From Dickeya undicola (GTDB taxonomy: Bacteria > Pseudomonadota > Gammaproteobacteria > Enterobacterales > Enterobacteriaceae), in NCBI RefSeq assembly GCF_000784735.1, contig NZ_JSYG01000004.1:1-64000 (forward strand): DNA of 64,000 nucleotides, written 5' to 3'. Of this stretch, positions 39,366-49,757 are shown one piece after another. Every line of letters starts with the position of its first letter. Within the stretch, counting starts at the first letter, position 1. The notes beneath the pieces are model-generated. The model searched no databases. It was not told the DNA's origin and worked only from the letters and a program-made list of their open reading frames with translations. The translations under genes were made by a program, and so were the position numbers.

Positions 39366-40373
39366 TCAGATATGGGTAACAATATCTTTAATCAGGCGCG
39401 GTCCGCGGTAAATAAATCCGCTATAAATCTGAACCAACGTCGCCCCGGCGGCTAATTTTTCTCTGGCAGCGACCACCGAATCAATTCCGCCTACGCCAAT
39501 AATCGGCAACCGCCCCTGCAATTCCTGCGACAGACGACGAATCACTTCGGTGCTACGCAACTGCAACGGACGCCCGCTTAATCCACCGGTTTGCCCGCAA
39601 TGATTCAGCCCCTGGATCAATTGTCTGTCCAATGTCGTATTGGTGGCGATCACACCGTCAATATTATGGCGCACCAGACTGTCGGCAATTTGGATCAATT
39701 CTTCTTCGGAAAGATCCGGCGCAATTTTTACCGCGACTGGCACATATTTCTGATAATGGGCGTGCAGCTCAGCCTGTTTATCTTTTACAGCCTGTAACAA
39801 ATCATCCAGCGCATCGCCATATTGCAGCGTGCGTAATCCCGGCGTATTGGGAGAGGAAATATTGATGGCAATATAACCGGCATGGGAATAGACCTTATCC
39901 ATACAAATCAGGTAATCGTCTTTTCCCTGTTCCACCGGCGTGTCTTTATTCTTGCCGATATTGATGCCAAGCACACCGCCAAAACGCGACTGCTTAACAT
40001 TTTCTACCAGATTATCCACCCCGCGATTGTTAAAGCCCATGCGGTTGATCAGCCCTTCGGCTTCCACCACCCGGAACAAACGCGGCTTGTCATTGCCCGG
40101 CTGCGGGCGCGGCGTAACGGTGCCCACCTCAATAAAGCCGAACCCCATGGCACCGAGCGCATCGATACACTCGCCGTCCTTATCCAGCCCGGCGGCTAGC
40201 CCCAGTGGATTGCGGAACGACAGCCCCATGCAGGTCACCGGCTTGGTGGGAACCGACTGGCGGACCAACCATTCAAACGGCGTGTGGGTAATGCGGCGCA
40301 GCTGATGCAAGGTAAACTCGTGCGCCTGTTCAGGGTCGAGCTGGAATAACGCTTTACGAATGAGGGGATACAT
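39366..40373 (-). CDS. pyrD: Dihydroorotate dehydrogenase (quinone), class 2
   Basis: Membrane-associated flavoenzyme of 335 aa (E. coli 336), fourth step of pyrimidine synthesis. The N-terminal amphipathic helices ([25 protein letters not shown]) dock to the membrane. FMN-binding and catalytic blocks: [48 protein letters not shown] with the catalytic serine, and [46 protein letters not shown] lies ahead of the ATG. Confidence 0.97.
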   Translation of the reverse strand: MYPLIRKALFQLDPEQAHEFTLHQLRRITHTPFEWLVRQSVPTKPVTCMGLSFRNPLGLAAGLDKDGECIDALGAMGFGFIEVGTVTPRPQPGNDKPRLFRVVEAEGLINRMGFNNRGVDNLVENVKQSRFGGVLGINIGKNKDTPVEQGKDDYLICMDKVYSHAGYIAINISSPNTPGLRTLQYGDALDDLLQAVKDKQAELHAHYQKYVPVAVKIAPDLSEEELIQIADSLVRHNIDGVIATNTTLDRQLIQGLNHCGQTGGLSGRPLQLRSTEVIRRLSQELQGRLPIIGVGGIDSVVAAREKLAAGATLVQIYSGFIYRGPRLIKDIVTHI

Positions 40374-40631
40374 GACTTCTCCTGGATTCCCGGTTACAAA
40401 CCGGGGGCGTATTATCGTCCATCATCAAGCGAAAGGGAATTGACCTCGACCAAAAACGTCTCAACAACGCAATCGTTTTCCTTTATACGCCGCGCATTGC
40501 GGGTTTTTTATTCATTTTTTCGCTTTCCATTCCACAATAAATCATTTTTCGACCCTCCCCCGTCTCTGCCAGACTAATCGAATTGTTATTAATACGTAAA
40601 AACCGATGGTTTTTAGTTATAAGGAGTCACC

Positions 40632-41186
40632 ATGCGCGTTATAACACTGGCAGGCAGCCCACGTTACCCTTCCCGTTCTACTGCTTTATTGCATCACGCG
40701 GGGAAATGGCTGGAAGCCAAAGGCACCGAGGTGTTGCCGTGGCACCTGCACAATTTTCCGCCGGAAGACCTGCTCAATGCCCGGTTCGACAGCCCGGCGC
40801 TGCAAGCCCTGAATGAACAACTCGCCAGCGCCGATGGCCTGCTGATCGCTACCCCGATTTACAAAGCGTCGTTTTCCGGCGGTCTGAAAGCATTGCTGGA
40901 CGTGCTGCCGGAGCGGGCGCTGGAACACAAAGTGGTGCTGCCATTGTCCACTGCAGGCTCTGTCGCCCACATGCTGGCGGTGGATTACAGCCTCAAGCCG
41001 GTGCTGAACGCCCTGAAAGCACAGGAAATTCTGCAAGGTGTGTTCGCGGATGACAGCCAGATCAGCCACTACGACCGTACCCCACACTTTAGCGATGCAC
41101 TGGAAGCCCGTCTGCAAGACGCTCTGAATGTTTTCTTTCAGGCACTGATTCGTCGTCAGCCCGAACTCTTTCGCCAGATCGCCTGA
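40632..41186 (+). CDS. ssuE: NADPH-dependent FMN reductase SsuE
   Basis: Flavodoxin-fold reductase of 184 aa (E. coli 191) supplying FMNH2 to the monooxygenase SsuD. Conserved are VITLAGSPRYPSRSTALL at the N-terminus and DGLLIATPIYKASFSGGLKALLDVLP. AAGGAGTCACC precedes the ATG. First gene of ssuEADCB; expression in E. coli depends on Cbl/CysB under sulphate starvation, whose site I could not place in the 258 bases upstream. Confidence 0.95.
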   Translation: MRVITLAGSPRYPSRSTALLHHAGKWLEAKGTEVLPWHLHNFPPEDLLNARFDSPALQALNEQLASADGLLIATPIYKASFSGGLKALLDVLPERALEHKVVLPLSTAGSVAHMLAVDYSLKPVLNALKAQEILQGVFADDSQISHYDRTPHFSDALEARLQDALNVFFQALIRRQPELFRQIA

Positions 41187-41216
41187 CCGGCTGCTTTATA
41201 TAAGGAAAGCGATACT

Positions 41217-42176
41217 ATGTTATCCCGGATTAAACACACCATTCTGACACTGCTGCTCTCTGGCGCGCTTGGCGTGTCTACCTTCACCCATGCCGCCAGT
41301 GACCCAGAGCAATTGCGCATCGGTTATCAGAAAGGCTCGGTCAGTCTGGTGCTGGCCAAAACCCACCAGTTACTGGAAAAACAGTTTCCGCACACCAAAA
41401 TCAGTTGGATTGAATTCCCTGCCGGACCACAAATGTTGGAAGCATTGAACATCGGCAGCATTGATGTCGGCAGTACTGGCGATATCCCGCCGTTGTTTGC
41501 ACAGGCTGCCGGGGCCGATCTGGTCTACATTGGCGTTGAACCGCCCAAACCTAAAGCCGAAGTGATTCTGGTCAAGAGCGATAGCCCAGTCAAAACCGTC
41601 GCCGACCTGAAAGGCCGTAAAGTGGCGTTCCAGAAAGGCTCCAGTTCCCACAACCTACTGCTGCGTAATTTGCAGAAGGCGGGGCTGACATTCGCCGATA
41701 TTCAGCCCGCCTACCTGACCCCGGCTGATGCCCGTGCCGCCTTCCAACAGGGTAACGTCGATGCCTGGACCATCTGGGATCCCTACTACTCCGCCGCACT
41801 GCTGCAAGGCGGCGTGCGGGTACTGGCCGACGGCACAGATCTGAATCTGACTGGCTCGTTTTACCTGGCGTCCCGCCGTTATGCCGAGCAGCACGGTGCT
41901 TTCCTGCAACAGTTACTCAATACGCTGACCCAGGCCGACGCCCTGACCATTAATCAGCGTTCACAAAGCGTTACGTTACTCGCCAACGCGATGGGGTTGC
42001 CGGAAGCGGTTATCAGCACCTATTTCGACCATCGTCCAATTACCGTGATTAAACCGGTGGATGAACGCACCTTGCAGGCACAGCAGCACACCGCCGACCT
42101 GTTTTACCAAAACCACCTGATTCCCGCTCGCCTGGATGTTGCCAGCCGCATCTGGCATGGCCCGGTAACGCAATAA
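41217..42176 (+). CDS. ssuA: Aliphatic sulphonate-binding periplasmic protein SsuA
   Basis: Solute-binding protein of 319 aa with a Sec signal peptide ([19 protein letters not shown] ... THA). The mature part has the SsuA/NMT1 fold with [51 protein letters not shown] and [14 protein letters not shown]. It captures alkanesulphonates for SsuBC. It lies 30 bases after ssuE. Confidence 0.95.
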   Translation: MLSRIKHTILTLLLSGALGVSTFTHAASDPEQLRIGYQKGSVSLVLAKTHQLLEKQFPHTKISWIEFPAGPQMLEALNIGSIDVGSTGDIPPLFAQAAGADLVYIGVEPPKPKAEVILVKSDSPVKTVADLKGRKVAFQKGSSSHNLLLRNLQKAGLTFADIQPAYLTPADARAAFQQGNVDAWTIWDPYYSAALLQGGVRVLADGTDLNLTGSFYLASRRYAEQHGAFLQQLLNTLTQADALTINQRSQSVTLLANAMGLPEAVISTYFDHRPITVIKPVDERTLQAQQHTADLFYQNHLIPARLDVASRIWHGPVTQ

Positions 42177-42207
42177 TTCTCAGCCCACCATCACGGAGAC
42201 GATCATA

Positions 42208-43356
42208 ATGAGTCTGAATATTTTCTGGTTCCTGCCCACTCACGGCGACGGCCACTATTTCGGTAAAGGTGAAAACGCGCGTCCGGTTGATTACGGTTAT
42301 CTGCAACAAATCGCGCAGGCCGCGGACCGGCTGGGGTTTGGTGGCGTACTGATTCCGACCGGCCGTTCCTGCGAAGATTCCTGGCTGGTGGCGTCATCGC
42401 TGATCCCGGTCACCCAACGTTTGCGTTTTTTGGTAGCACTGCGCCCCGGCATTATCTCGCCAACGCTGGCCGCCCGTCAGGCCGCCACGCTGGACCGGCT
42501 ATCCAACGGCCGGGCGCTGTTTAATCTGGTCACTGGCGGCGACCCGGACGAACTGGCCGCCGAAGGGCTGTTCCTCGATCATCAACAACGTTACGAAGCG
42601 TCCGCTGAATTTACCCGTATCTGGCGGCGGGTACTGGAAGGCGAAACCGTCGATTACGACGGCAAGCATATCCAGGTGAAAGGGGCCAGGCTGCACTACC
42701 CGCCGGTACAACAGCCGCGTCCACCGCTCTACTTCGGCGGCTCGTCCGACGCAGCGCTGGATCTGGCCGCCGAACAAGTAGAACTCTACCTCACCTGGGG
42801 CGAGCCGCCCGCGCAGGTGAAAGAGAAACTGGACCGCGTGCGGGCCAAAGCCGCCGCACAAGGGCGCAGCGTGCGTTTCGGCATCCGCCTGCACGTCATT
42901 GTGCGCGAAACCAACGAAGAAGCCTGGCAGGCCGCCAACCGCCTGATCTCGCGGCTGGATGACGACACCATCGCACAAGCGCAGGCGTCGCTGAATCGCT
43001 TTGACTCGGTGGGACAGCAGCGCATGGTGGCGCTGCACGGCGGTCGCCGCGACAAGCTGGAGATCAGCCCCAACCTGTGGGCCGGTATCGGTCTGGTGCG
43101 CGGCGGTGCAGGTACGGCACTGGTGGGCGACCCACAAACCGTGGCGCAACGCATTCAGGAGTATGCTGATCTGGGCATCGACACGTTTGTGCTGTCTGGC
43201 TACCCGCATTTAGAAGAAGCCTACAAAGTCGGTGAACTGCTGTTCCCACATCTGGACGTCGCCGTGCCGGAGGTGCCACAACCACAGCCCTTGCGTTCGC
43301 AAGGCGAAATCGTCGGCAACGAGTTTGTCCCCCTGCTGAAAGCAGCCCAAAGCTAA
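42208..43356 (+). CDS. ssuD: FMNH2-dependent alkanesulphonate monooxygenase SsuD
   Basis: Cytoplasmic luciferase-like (LLM) enzyme of 382 aa (E. coli 381) that cleaves alkanesulphonates to aldehyde and sulphite using FMNH2 from SsuE. Visible: [17 protein letters not shown] start, [21 protein letters not shown] with the conserved cysteine, [15 protein letters not shown], and the mobile loop residues near [17 protein letters not shown]. Part of ssuEADCB. Confidence 0.96.
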   Translation: MSLNIFWFLPTHGDGHYFGKGENARPVDYGYLQQIAQAADRLGFGGVLIPTGRSCEDSWLVASSLIPVTQRLRFLVALRPGIISPTLAARQAATLDRLSNGRALFNLVTGGDPDELAAEGLFLDHQQRYEASAEFTRIWRRVLEGETVDYDGKHIQVKGARLHYPPVQQPRPPLYFGGSSDAALDLAAEQVELYLTWGEPPAQVKEKLDRVRAKAAAQGRSVRFGIRLHVIVRETNEEAWQAANRLISRLDDDTIAQAQASLNRFDSVGQQRMVALHGGRRDKLEISPNLWAGIGLVRGGAGTALVGDPQTVAQRIQEYADLGIDTFVLSGYPHLEEAYKVGELLFPHLDVAVPEVPQPQPLRSQGEIVGNEFVPLLKAAQS

Positions 43357-43365
43357 GGTCGCCGA

Positions 43366-44157
43366 ATGCGTAAGACACTGACACGCCTCACCACACGTCT
43401 GACGCCCTGGCTGCTGCCGCTGCTGCTGGTGGCGGTTTGGCAGCTTGCGTCCAGCGTCGGCTGGCTCTCCACCCGGATCCTGCCTTCGCCACAAGCGATT
43501 GCCGTCACCTTCTGGCGATTGACCCGCAGCGGCGAACTCTGGCAACACCTCAGCATCAGTACCTGGCGCGCGCTGACCGGGTTTGCCATCGGCGGTGCAG
43601 TGGGGCTGGCGCTGGGGTTTATCACTGGCTTATCCCGTACTGGCGAACGGTTGCTGGATACCTCGATCCAAATGCTGCGTAACGTACCGCATCTGGCATT
43701 GATCCCGCTGGTGATCCTGTGGTTTGGCATTGATGAGAGCGCCAAGATCTTTCTGGTGGCGCTCGGCACGTTATTCCCCATCTATCTCAACACCTACCAC
43801 GGTATTCGCCATATCGACAGCGGCCTGCTGGAAATGTCGCGCAGTTATGGCCTGTCTGGTTTCCGGCTGTTCCGTGAGGTGCTGCTGCCCGGCGCACTGC
43901 CCTCGATCATGGTCGGTGTGCGCTTCTCGCTCGGCTTGATGTGGCTGACACTGATCGTAGCGGAAACCATCTCCGCCAGCTCCGGCATCGGTTATCTGGC
44001 GATGAACGCGCGCGAATTTCTGCAAACCGACGTGGTGGTGGTGGCCATTATTCTGTACGCCCTGCTGGGCAAGCTGGCTGACGTCATCGCCCTGACGCTG
44101 GAACGTATCTGGCTGCGTTGGCACCCCAGTTGGCAAGTAACGGAGGAACACGCATGA
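43366..44157 (+). CDS. ssuC: Aliphatic sulphonate ABC permease SsuC
   Basis: Inner-membrane permease of 263 aa with about six transmembrane segments and the binding-protein-dependent transport signature around [38 protein letters not shown] (EAA loop). It starts 9 bases after ssuD and its stop overlaps the ssuB ATG (ATGA). Confidence 0.95.
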   Translation: MRKTLTRLTTRLTPWLLPLLLVAVWQLASSVGWLSTRILPSPQAIAVTFWRLTRSGELWQHLSISTWRALTGFAIGGAVGLALGFITGLSRTGERLLDTSIQMLRNVPHLALIPLVILWFGIDESAKIFLVALGTLFPIYLNTYHGIRHIDSGLLEMSRSYGLSGFRLFREVLLPGALPSIMVGVRFSLGLMWLTLIVAETISASSGIGYLAMNAREFLQTDVVVVAIILYALLGKLADVIALTLERIWLRWHPSWQVTEEHA

Positions 44158-45020
44158 CGCTCAAGACTACCGCTATCAATACGACTGTTCTCAATACAAC
44201 TGTTCTCAATACAACTGTTCTCAATACTGCGGCGCTCAATACCGCAACACCGGCCCGCCTTAACGCCGGTACGCCATTGCTGATTAACGGCGTCACCAAA
44301 CGTTATGGTCAGCGCACCATTCTGAACGACGTACACCTGCACATTCCGGCCGGTCAGTTCATCGCCGTAGTCGGCCGCAGCGGCTGCGGTAAGAGCACCC
44401 TGTTGCGCCTGCTGGCGGGTCTGGAGCAAACCAGCGGCGGGGAGTTGCTGGCCGGCCGCGCGCCGTTACATCAGGCGCGCGACGATATCCGGCTGATGTT
44501 TCAGGAGGCCCGGTTGTTGCCGTGGAAACGGGTGCTCGACAACGTTGGGCTGGGATTGCGCAGTGAATGGCGCACGGCCGCGCATCAGGTGCTGGATGCC
44601 GTCGGGTTGTCATCACGCGCCAGCGACTGGCCCGCGGCACTGTCCGGCGGGCAAAAACAGCGGGTGGCGCTGGCGCGCGCGCTGATCCATCGCCCCGGTC
44701 TGTTATTGCTGGATGAGCCACTGGGCGCGCTGGATGCGCTGACCAGAATCGAAATGCAGGGGTTGATTGAATCCCTCTGGCTGCAACAGGGATTTACCGT
44801 ACTGCTGGTGACCCACGACGTCAGCGAAGCCGTCGCGCTGGCCGACCGGGTGATCCTGATCGAACAAGGCCAGGTCGGGCTGGATGTGACGATTGACCTG
44901 CCGCGCCCACGTCGCCGTGGCTCCGCCCGGCTGGCGGAGCTGGAAGCGCAGGTGCTAGAGCGGATTTTGATGCCAACCGTGTCCCGCGATGCACCGCACC
45001 GATCGCAGGTACATGCCTAA
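44154..45020 (+). CDS. ssuB: Aliphatic sulphonate ABC ATPase SsuB with repeat-bearing N-terminus
   Basis: ATPase of 288 aa; E. coli SsuB is 255. Walker A is GRSGCGKST, signature [15 protein letters not shown], Walker [13 protein letters not shown] and the switch histidine is in [10 protein letters not shown]. The ABC core begins near residue 43 ([13 protein letters not shown]). The first ~40 residues are unusual: five pentapeptides of the LNTTV type coded by 15-bp repeats (44166-44240). The ATG overlaps the ssuC stop, which supports this start; no other ATG lies before the core. A terminator follows. Confidence 0.95.
   Translation: MTLKTTAINTTVLNTTVLNTTVLNTAALNTATPARLNAGTPLLINGVTKRYGQRTILNDVHLHIPAGQFIAVVGRSGCGKSTLLRLLAGLEQTSGGELLAGRAPLHQARDDIRLMFQEARLLPWKRVLDNVGLGLRSEWRTAAHQVLDAVGLSSRASDWPAALSGGQKQRVALARALIHRPGLLLLDEPLGALDALTRIEMQGLIESLWLQQGFTVLLVTHDVSEAVALADRVILIEQGQVGLDVTIDLPRPRRRGSARLAELEAQVLERILMPTVSRDAPHRSQVHA
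44166..44240 (+). repeat. Five 15-bp in-frame tandem repeats in ssuB
   Basis: Units end in TCAAT and read ACTACCGCTATCAAT, ACGACTGTTCTCAAT, ACAACTGTTCTCAAT twice, and ACTGCGGCGCTCAAT. Two adjacent copies are identical, so this array could change copy number by slippage, adding or removing five residues without shifting frame. Confidence 0.9.
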
Positions 45021-45043
45021 TGTAGGCTCCCCGTTCAAGGGAT

Positions 45044-45078
45044 AAAAAAACCACCGACGGTTGACCGCGGTGGTTTTT
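45044..45078. terminator. Bidirectional terminator between ssuB and pepN
   Basis: A-run, CCACCG (45051-45056), loop, CGGTGG (45068-45073), T-run. It serves ssuEADCB on the plus strand and pepN on the minus strand. Confidence 0.88.
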
Positions 45079-45126
45079 CATTATTGCCATAATATCAATA
45101 AGACACTGATATTATTTTGGTTGCGC

Positions 45127-47742
45127 TTACGCCCCCAGCGCCTTGGTGATCTTCTCAAACAGATCGCCTGACAGGTTTTCCAGCCCTTTGAGGGTTTCCA
45201 GCGCCTGACGCATCAGTGCCTGACGGTTGCTGTCGTAACGTTTGAGGCGAATCAGCGGTTCAATCAGGCGGGAAGCCACCTGCGGGTTACGGGTGTTCAG
45301 ATCGCTGAGCATCTCAGTCAGGAACTGATAGCCGCTGCCGTCTACCGCGTGGAACGCCGACGGGTTGCCCGCACAGAACGATCCAACCAGCGAGCGCAGG
45401 CGATTGGGGTTGTTCAGGCTGAAGGAACGGTGGTTGAGCAATTCACGCACCCGGTTCAACACGTCGCTGGCCGGGCTGCTGGCCTGCAAAGTGAACCATT
45501 TGTCCATCACCAGACCATCCTGATGCCAACGCTCGTCAAACGCCGCCAGCAGCGTATCCCGGCACGGCAGTTGCGCCGCCACAGCCGCCGCCATCGCCGC
45601 CAGCGAGTCGGTCATGTTGTCAGCATCGGTAAACTGCGCTGCCGCTAACGCATCCGCCTGTGAGCGATCGGCAAACGCCAGATAGCTCAGGCACAGATTG
45701 CGCAGTGCGCGTTTGCCCATGTCCTGCTGATCAACGCGGTAGGACGCCAGTTTGTTGGCACGGTATACCGCCAGCAGTTCATCCGCCATTTCCTGCGCCA
45801 GCGTTTGCACCAGCGACTGACGCACCGCAGCGATGGCTTCCGGGTCGATGACGTCAAACAGCTCTGCCATTTCGTTTTCGCTCGGCAGCGACAGGATCTG
45901 CGATGCCAGCATCGGGTCCAGTTGGTCATCCAGCAGCACGCCGCGGAAGGCATCCACCACGTGCATCGGTAACGACAACGGCTGTTTCTGCTGATGACGC
46001 GCTACGTTCAGGCGAATGTAGTTAGCCAGCAGGCTCTGAGCCGCGTCCCAGCGAGAAAATGCATTGCTGGCGTGACGCATCAGGAACGTCAGTTGCTCAT
46101 CGCTCCAGGCGTAGTTCAGTTTGACCGGCGCGGAGAACTCGCGCAGCAGCGACGGCACCGGCTGGCACGGCACGTCATCAAACACAAAGGTTTGTTCCGC
46201 TTCGGTTACGTTCAGCACCGAACCCAGCTTCTGCCCTTTCTGACACAGCGGGATCACCTGCCCTGCGGTATCGTACAATTCCACATCCAACGGAATATGC
46301 AGCGGCAGTTTAGGCTGTTTGTCAGCACCGACCGGCGTCATCTGGCTGACATGCAACCGGTACTGGCGGGTGGCGGCGTCGTAATCGTCGCGGACCGTCA
46401 CCACCGGCGTGCCGGACTGGCTGTACCAACGGCGGAACTGGGACAGATCGACGCTGGACGCGTCCTCCATCGCCTGTACAAAGTCATCACAGGTAGCAGC
46501 GCTGCCGTCATGGCGGTCAAAATACAGCCGCATCCCCGCCTGGAATTTCTCTTCGCCCAGCAGGGTGTGCATCATACGAATCACTTCCGACCCTTTTTCA
46601 TACACCGTCAGGGTATAGAAGTTATTCATTTCGATAACCTGATCCGGGCGAATCGGGTGGGACATCGGGCTGGCGTCTTCGGCGAACTGTGCGCCGCGCA
46701 TGACGCGCACGTTGTCGATACGATTAGCCGGGCGGGAGCCGACGTCGGAGCTGAACTCCTGGTCGCGGAACACCGTCAGCCCTTCTTTCAGGCTCAGCTG
46801 GAACCAATCGCGGCAGGTGACGCGGTTACCGGTCCAGTTGTGGAAATATTCATGGGCGATCACCGCTTCGATACCGAGGTAATCCTTGTCGGTGGCGGTT
46901 TCAGCCTTGGCCAGCACAAACTTGGAGTTGAAAATGTTCAGCCCCTTGTTCTCCATTGCCCCCATGTTGAAGAAATCCACCGCCACGATCATATAAATGT
47001 CGAGGTCGTATTCCAGCCCAAAACGGGTTTCATCCCACTTCATGGCGTTTTTCAGCGAGGTCATCGCCCAATCAGCGCGATCGAGATTGCCGCGGTCTAC
47101 GAACAGCTCCAGCGCCACGTCACGACCAGAACGGGTGATGAAACTGTCGCGCAGCACATCAAAATCGCCCGCTACCAGTGCAAACAGGTAGCAAGGTTTC
47201 GGGAACGGATCTTGCCATTCCACCCAGTGACGGCCTTCGTCCAGTTCGCCCTGCGCCACGCGGTTACCGTTGGAAAGCAGGTATGGATAGCGCGCCTTAT
47301 CGGCAGTAATACGGGTGGTGAAACGCGCCAATACGTCCGGGCGGTCCAGATAATAGGTAATGTGACGGAATCCTTCCGCTTCGCATTGGGTGCATAACGC
47401 ATCGCCTGACTGATATAACCCTTCCAGCGCGCTATTGGTCGCCGGGCTGATTTCCGTTTCAATCCGCAGCGTGAATTTCTCCGGCAATCCGGTCAGTTCC
47501 AGGCCGCCTTCCAGCAAACGGTGCGCCTGCCAATCCTGACCATCGACCTGCACGCGCAATAATTTCAGTCCTTCACCATCCAGTTTCAGCGCAGCGCCCT
47601 GCTCGCCTTGCAGCACGACCTGACTGACGGCTACCACCCTGGTCTGTTCCGGGTGCAGGTCAAAATCCAGCGCGATATCGGTAATGGTATAGTCCGGCGC
47701 GCGGTAATCGTGCCGGTATTTGACTTGTGGTTGTTGACTCAT
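45127..47742 (-). CDS. pepN: Aminopeptidase N (M1 family)
   Basis: Cytoplasmic zinc aminopeptidase of 871 aa (E. coli 870), the main alanyl aminopeptidase. The substrate-recognition motif GAMENKGLN and the zinc motif VIAHEYFHNWTGNRVTCRDWFQLSLKEGLTVFRDQEF (HExxH plus distal Glu) are intact. AAGGTAATCAGTC precedes the ATG. Confidence 0.97.
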   Translation of the reverse strand: MSQQPQVKYRHDYRAPDYTITDIALDFDLHPEQTRVVAVSQVVLQGEQGAALKLDGEGLKLLRVQVDGQDWQAHRLLEGGLELTGLPEKFTLRIETEISPATNSALEGLYQSGDALCTQCEAEGFRHITYYLDRPDVLARFTTRITADKARYPYLLSNGNRVAQGELDEGRHWVEWQDPFPKPCYLFALVAGDFDVLRDSFITRSGRDVALELFVDRGNLDRADWAMTSLKNAMKWDETRFGLEYDLDIYMIVAVDFFNMGAMENKGLNIFNSKFVLAKAETATDKDYLGIEAVIAHEYFHNWTGNRVTCRDWFQLSLKEGLTVFRDQEFSSDVGSRPANRIDNVRVMRGAQFAEDASPMSHPIRPDQVIEMNNFYTLTVYEKGSEVIRMMHTLLGEEKFQAGMRLYFDRHDGSAATCDDFVQAMEDASSVDLSQFRRWYSQSGTPVVTVRDDYDAATRQYRLHVSQMTPVGADKQPKLPLHIPLDVELYDTAGQVIPLCQKGQKLGSVLNVTEAEQTFVFDDVPCQPVPSLLREFSAPVKLNYAWSDEQLTFLMRHASNAFSRWDAAQSLLANYIRLNVARHQQKQPLSLPMHVVDAFRGVLLDDQLDPMLASQILSLPSENEMAELFDVIDPEAIAAVRQSLVQTLAQEMADELLAVYRANKLASYRVDQQDMGKRALRNLCLSYLAFADRSQADALAAAQFTDADNMTDSLAAMAAAVAAQLPCRDTLLAAFDERWHQDGLVMDKWFTLQASSPASDVLNRVRELLNHRSFSLNNPNRLRSLVGSFCAGNPSAFHAVDGSGYQFLTEMLSDLNTRNPQVASRLIEPLIRLKRYDSNRQALMRQALETLKGLENLSGDLFEKITKALGA

Positions 47743-48358
47743 GACTGATTACCTTAATGACAGCAGTAATAATGACGGCGCAGGATGCACTGGCGGCGCA
47801 TCGCGCTTCCTTATATATAGAAGAGACGCACAAAAACACGCGATTAACACACCGCGTGCTACCGGCTACGAAGAACCCGCATAACCAGGCAATAATCGCC
47901 GTCTTTTATGTATTCACACAGTAAACCAGGGTAAACAGCACCGCTGCACCAACCTTTCTTTGCCAGTACGCGGGAAACCGTATGATCGCCTGCTTACGCA
48001 CCTGATCTCGTCTACTTTGTACGCAGTTCCGTTATTCAACAGGCTGTTACGTCTATTAAAGGGGAGTGACTGCCGGAATGCAAACTTTCCTGCTTTTCAT
48101 ATGCTGTCGTGACGGCAAGCCGATTTTCCAGCTAATATTGTTTAGTATAAAAAACATTATAATTCAATCACTCATATTAACCAGGCGGTAAAAACAGCTA
48201 CTTTTTTGTCACAATCGCACGATTGAATCTCGCCTTCATCCGCCCAATATGATGTGATAAGCCCCATTGAACAGACAGTTGACTCTCGCTGTCGATGACC
48301 ATGACGGTCACGTGCATTAGCTTGTAAATTGTATTAAACGAGGATGCGGTAGCGCATT
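47743..48358. other. Divergent pepN/pncB intergenic region
   Basis: 616 bases without a gene. It holds the divergent promoters and a NadR-like operator at 48139-48156. The segment 48120-48200 is clearly AT-rich. I see no RNA gene. Confidence 0.45.
48139..48156 (+). promoter_or_regulatory. NadR-type operator upstream of pncB
   Basis: TGTTTA-GTATAA-AAAACA is an 18-bp inverted repeat with one mismatch to the TGTTTA-N6-TAAACA form of NadR sites. NadR represses pncB in enterobacteria when NAD is sufficient. Confidence 0.6.
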
Positions 48359-49564
48359 ATGACTTTACACACTGCCCCGATACTGACCTCATTGCTGGAT
48401 ACCGACGCCTATAAGCTGCATATGCAGCAAGCCGTCTACCACCATTATTATGATGTGCATGTGGCCGCCGAATTTCGCTGCCGCGGCGATGAGTTGTTAG
48501 GGGGCTATGCCGATGAGATCCGGGCGCAGGTAGAGGCCATGAGCCAACTGTCGTTGCATGACGATGAGTATGCCTACCTTGCCTCCCTGCCGTTTTTCAA
48601 AACCGATTATCTCGACTGGCTGAAAACCTTCCGTTTTAATCCGGCGCAAATTCGCGTTAGTAATCATCAGGGCAAGCTGGATATTCGTATCACCGGGCCG
48701 TGGCGCGAAGTGATTCTGTGGGAAGTGCCGCTGCTGGCAGTCATCAGTGAAGTGGTGCACCGCGCTCGCACGCCCGGTGAGCATATCGCCGCCGCGCTCA
48801 GTCAGTTGCACGACACACTGGCACGCTTTCGCCAGCACAGTGTCGATACCGACCTTAGCCGTTTCAAATTGATGGATTTTGGCACCCGTCGTCGTTTCTC
48901 TCATGAGGTTCAGCACCAGATCGTGCAGACGCTCAAGACGGAATTCCCTTACCTGATTGGCACCAGTAACTACGATCTGGCGCGACGTCTGCAACTGACG
49001 CCGGTCGGCACTCAGGCGCACGAATGGTTCCAGGCCCATCAGCAGATCAGCCCGACACTAGCGAACAGTCAACGTGCCGCGCTGGATGCCTGGTTGCAGG
49101 AATACCCGGAACAGCTCGGTATCGCGCTGACCGACTGCATCACCATGGACGCGTTCCTGCGCGACTTCGACCAGCCATTCGCCCAGCGTTATCAGGGATT
49201 ACGGCATGATTCCGGCGACCCGATCGAATGGGGTGAAAAAGCCATCGCCCATTATCACGCGTTAGATATCGACCCGATGAGTAAAACGCTGGTGTTTTCC
49301 GATAACCTCAATCTGGAAAAAGCACTGCACCTTTACCGTCACTTCGGGCAACGCATCAACGTGGTCTTCGGTATCGGCACCCGCCTGACCTGCGATATCC
49401 CCGGCGTCAAACCGTTGAATATCGTCATCAAACTGGTGGAGTGCAACGGCAAACCGGTGGCGAAGTTGTCAGACAGTCCAGGAAAAACCATTTGCCAGGA
49501 TCAGGCGTTTGTCAGCGAGCTGCGCAAGGCGTTTGATCTGCCACGCGTGAAAAAAGCCTCCTGA
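48359..49564 (+). CDS. pncB: Nicotinate phosphoribosyltransferase
   Basis: NAD-salvage enzyme of 401 aa (E. coli 400) that makes nicotinate mononucleotide from nicotinate and PRPP with ATP hydrolysis. Conserved: [64 protein letters not shown], and [20 protein letters not shown] NadR-type operator is upstream. Confidence 0.97.
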   Translation: MTLHTAPILTSLLDTDAYKLHMQQAVYHHYYDVHVAAEFRCRGDELLGGYADEIRAQVEAMSQLSLHDDEYAYLASLPFFKTDYLDWLKTFRFNPAQIRVSNHQGKLDIRITGPWREVILWEVPLLAVISEVVHRARTPGEHIAAALSQLHDTLARFRQHSVDTDLSRFKLMDFGTRRRFSHEVQHQIVQTLKTEFPYLIGTSNYDLARRLQLTPVGTQAHEWFQAHQQISPTLANSQRAALDAWLQEYPEQLGIALTDCITMDAFLRDFDQPFAQRYQGLRHDSGDPIEWGEKAIAHYHALDIDPMSKTLVFSDNLNLEKALHLYRHFGQRINVVFGIGTRLTCDIPGVKPLNIVIKLVECNGKPVAKLSDSPGKTICQDQAFVSELRKAFDLPRVKKAS

Positions 49565-49597
49565 GCACCATACTTCTCGCATTATTCACTCCTCACA

Positions 49598-49623
49598 CTA
49601 CTGGCTACTCTTTAAGCCAGTAG
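49598..49623 (+). terminator. Stem-loop after pncB
   Basis: CTACTGGCT and AGCCAGTAG form a 9-bp perfect stem 34 bases past the pncB stop. No T-run follows, so termination may be incomplete. Confidence 0.5.
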
Positions 49624-49757
49624 CACCGGAATCGCGTAAAACTTGGCGCGTTCCGGTGATTTCTGCTTGTGTCCTGCCTAACGGCAAGTAACATAATGAA
49701 ATGCCCATGCTGGGCAATGACAGTTCCCCATTAAATTTCACCAATAGAGAGAATGTT

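Noticed and set aside
44166-44240. 15-bp repeats as a CRISPR-like array
   Set aside because: Units are contiguous without spacers and in frame with ssuB.
45994-47397. 467-codon open frame antisense to pepN
   Set aside because: Same reasoning; pepN is conserved over its whole length.
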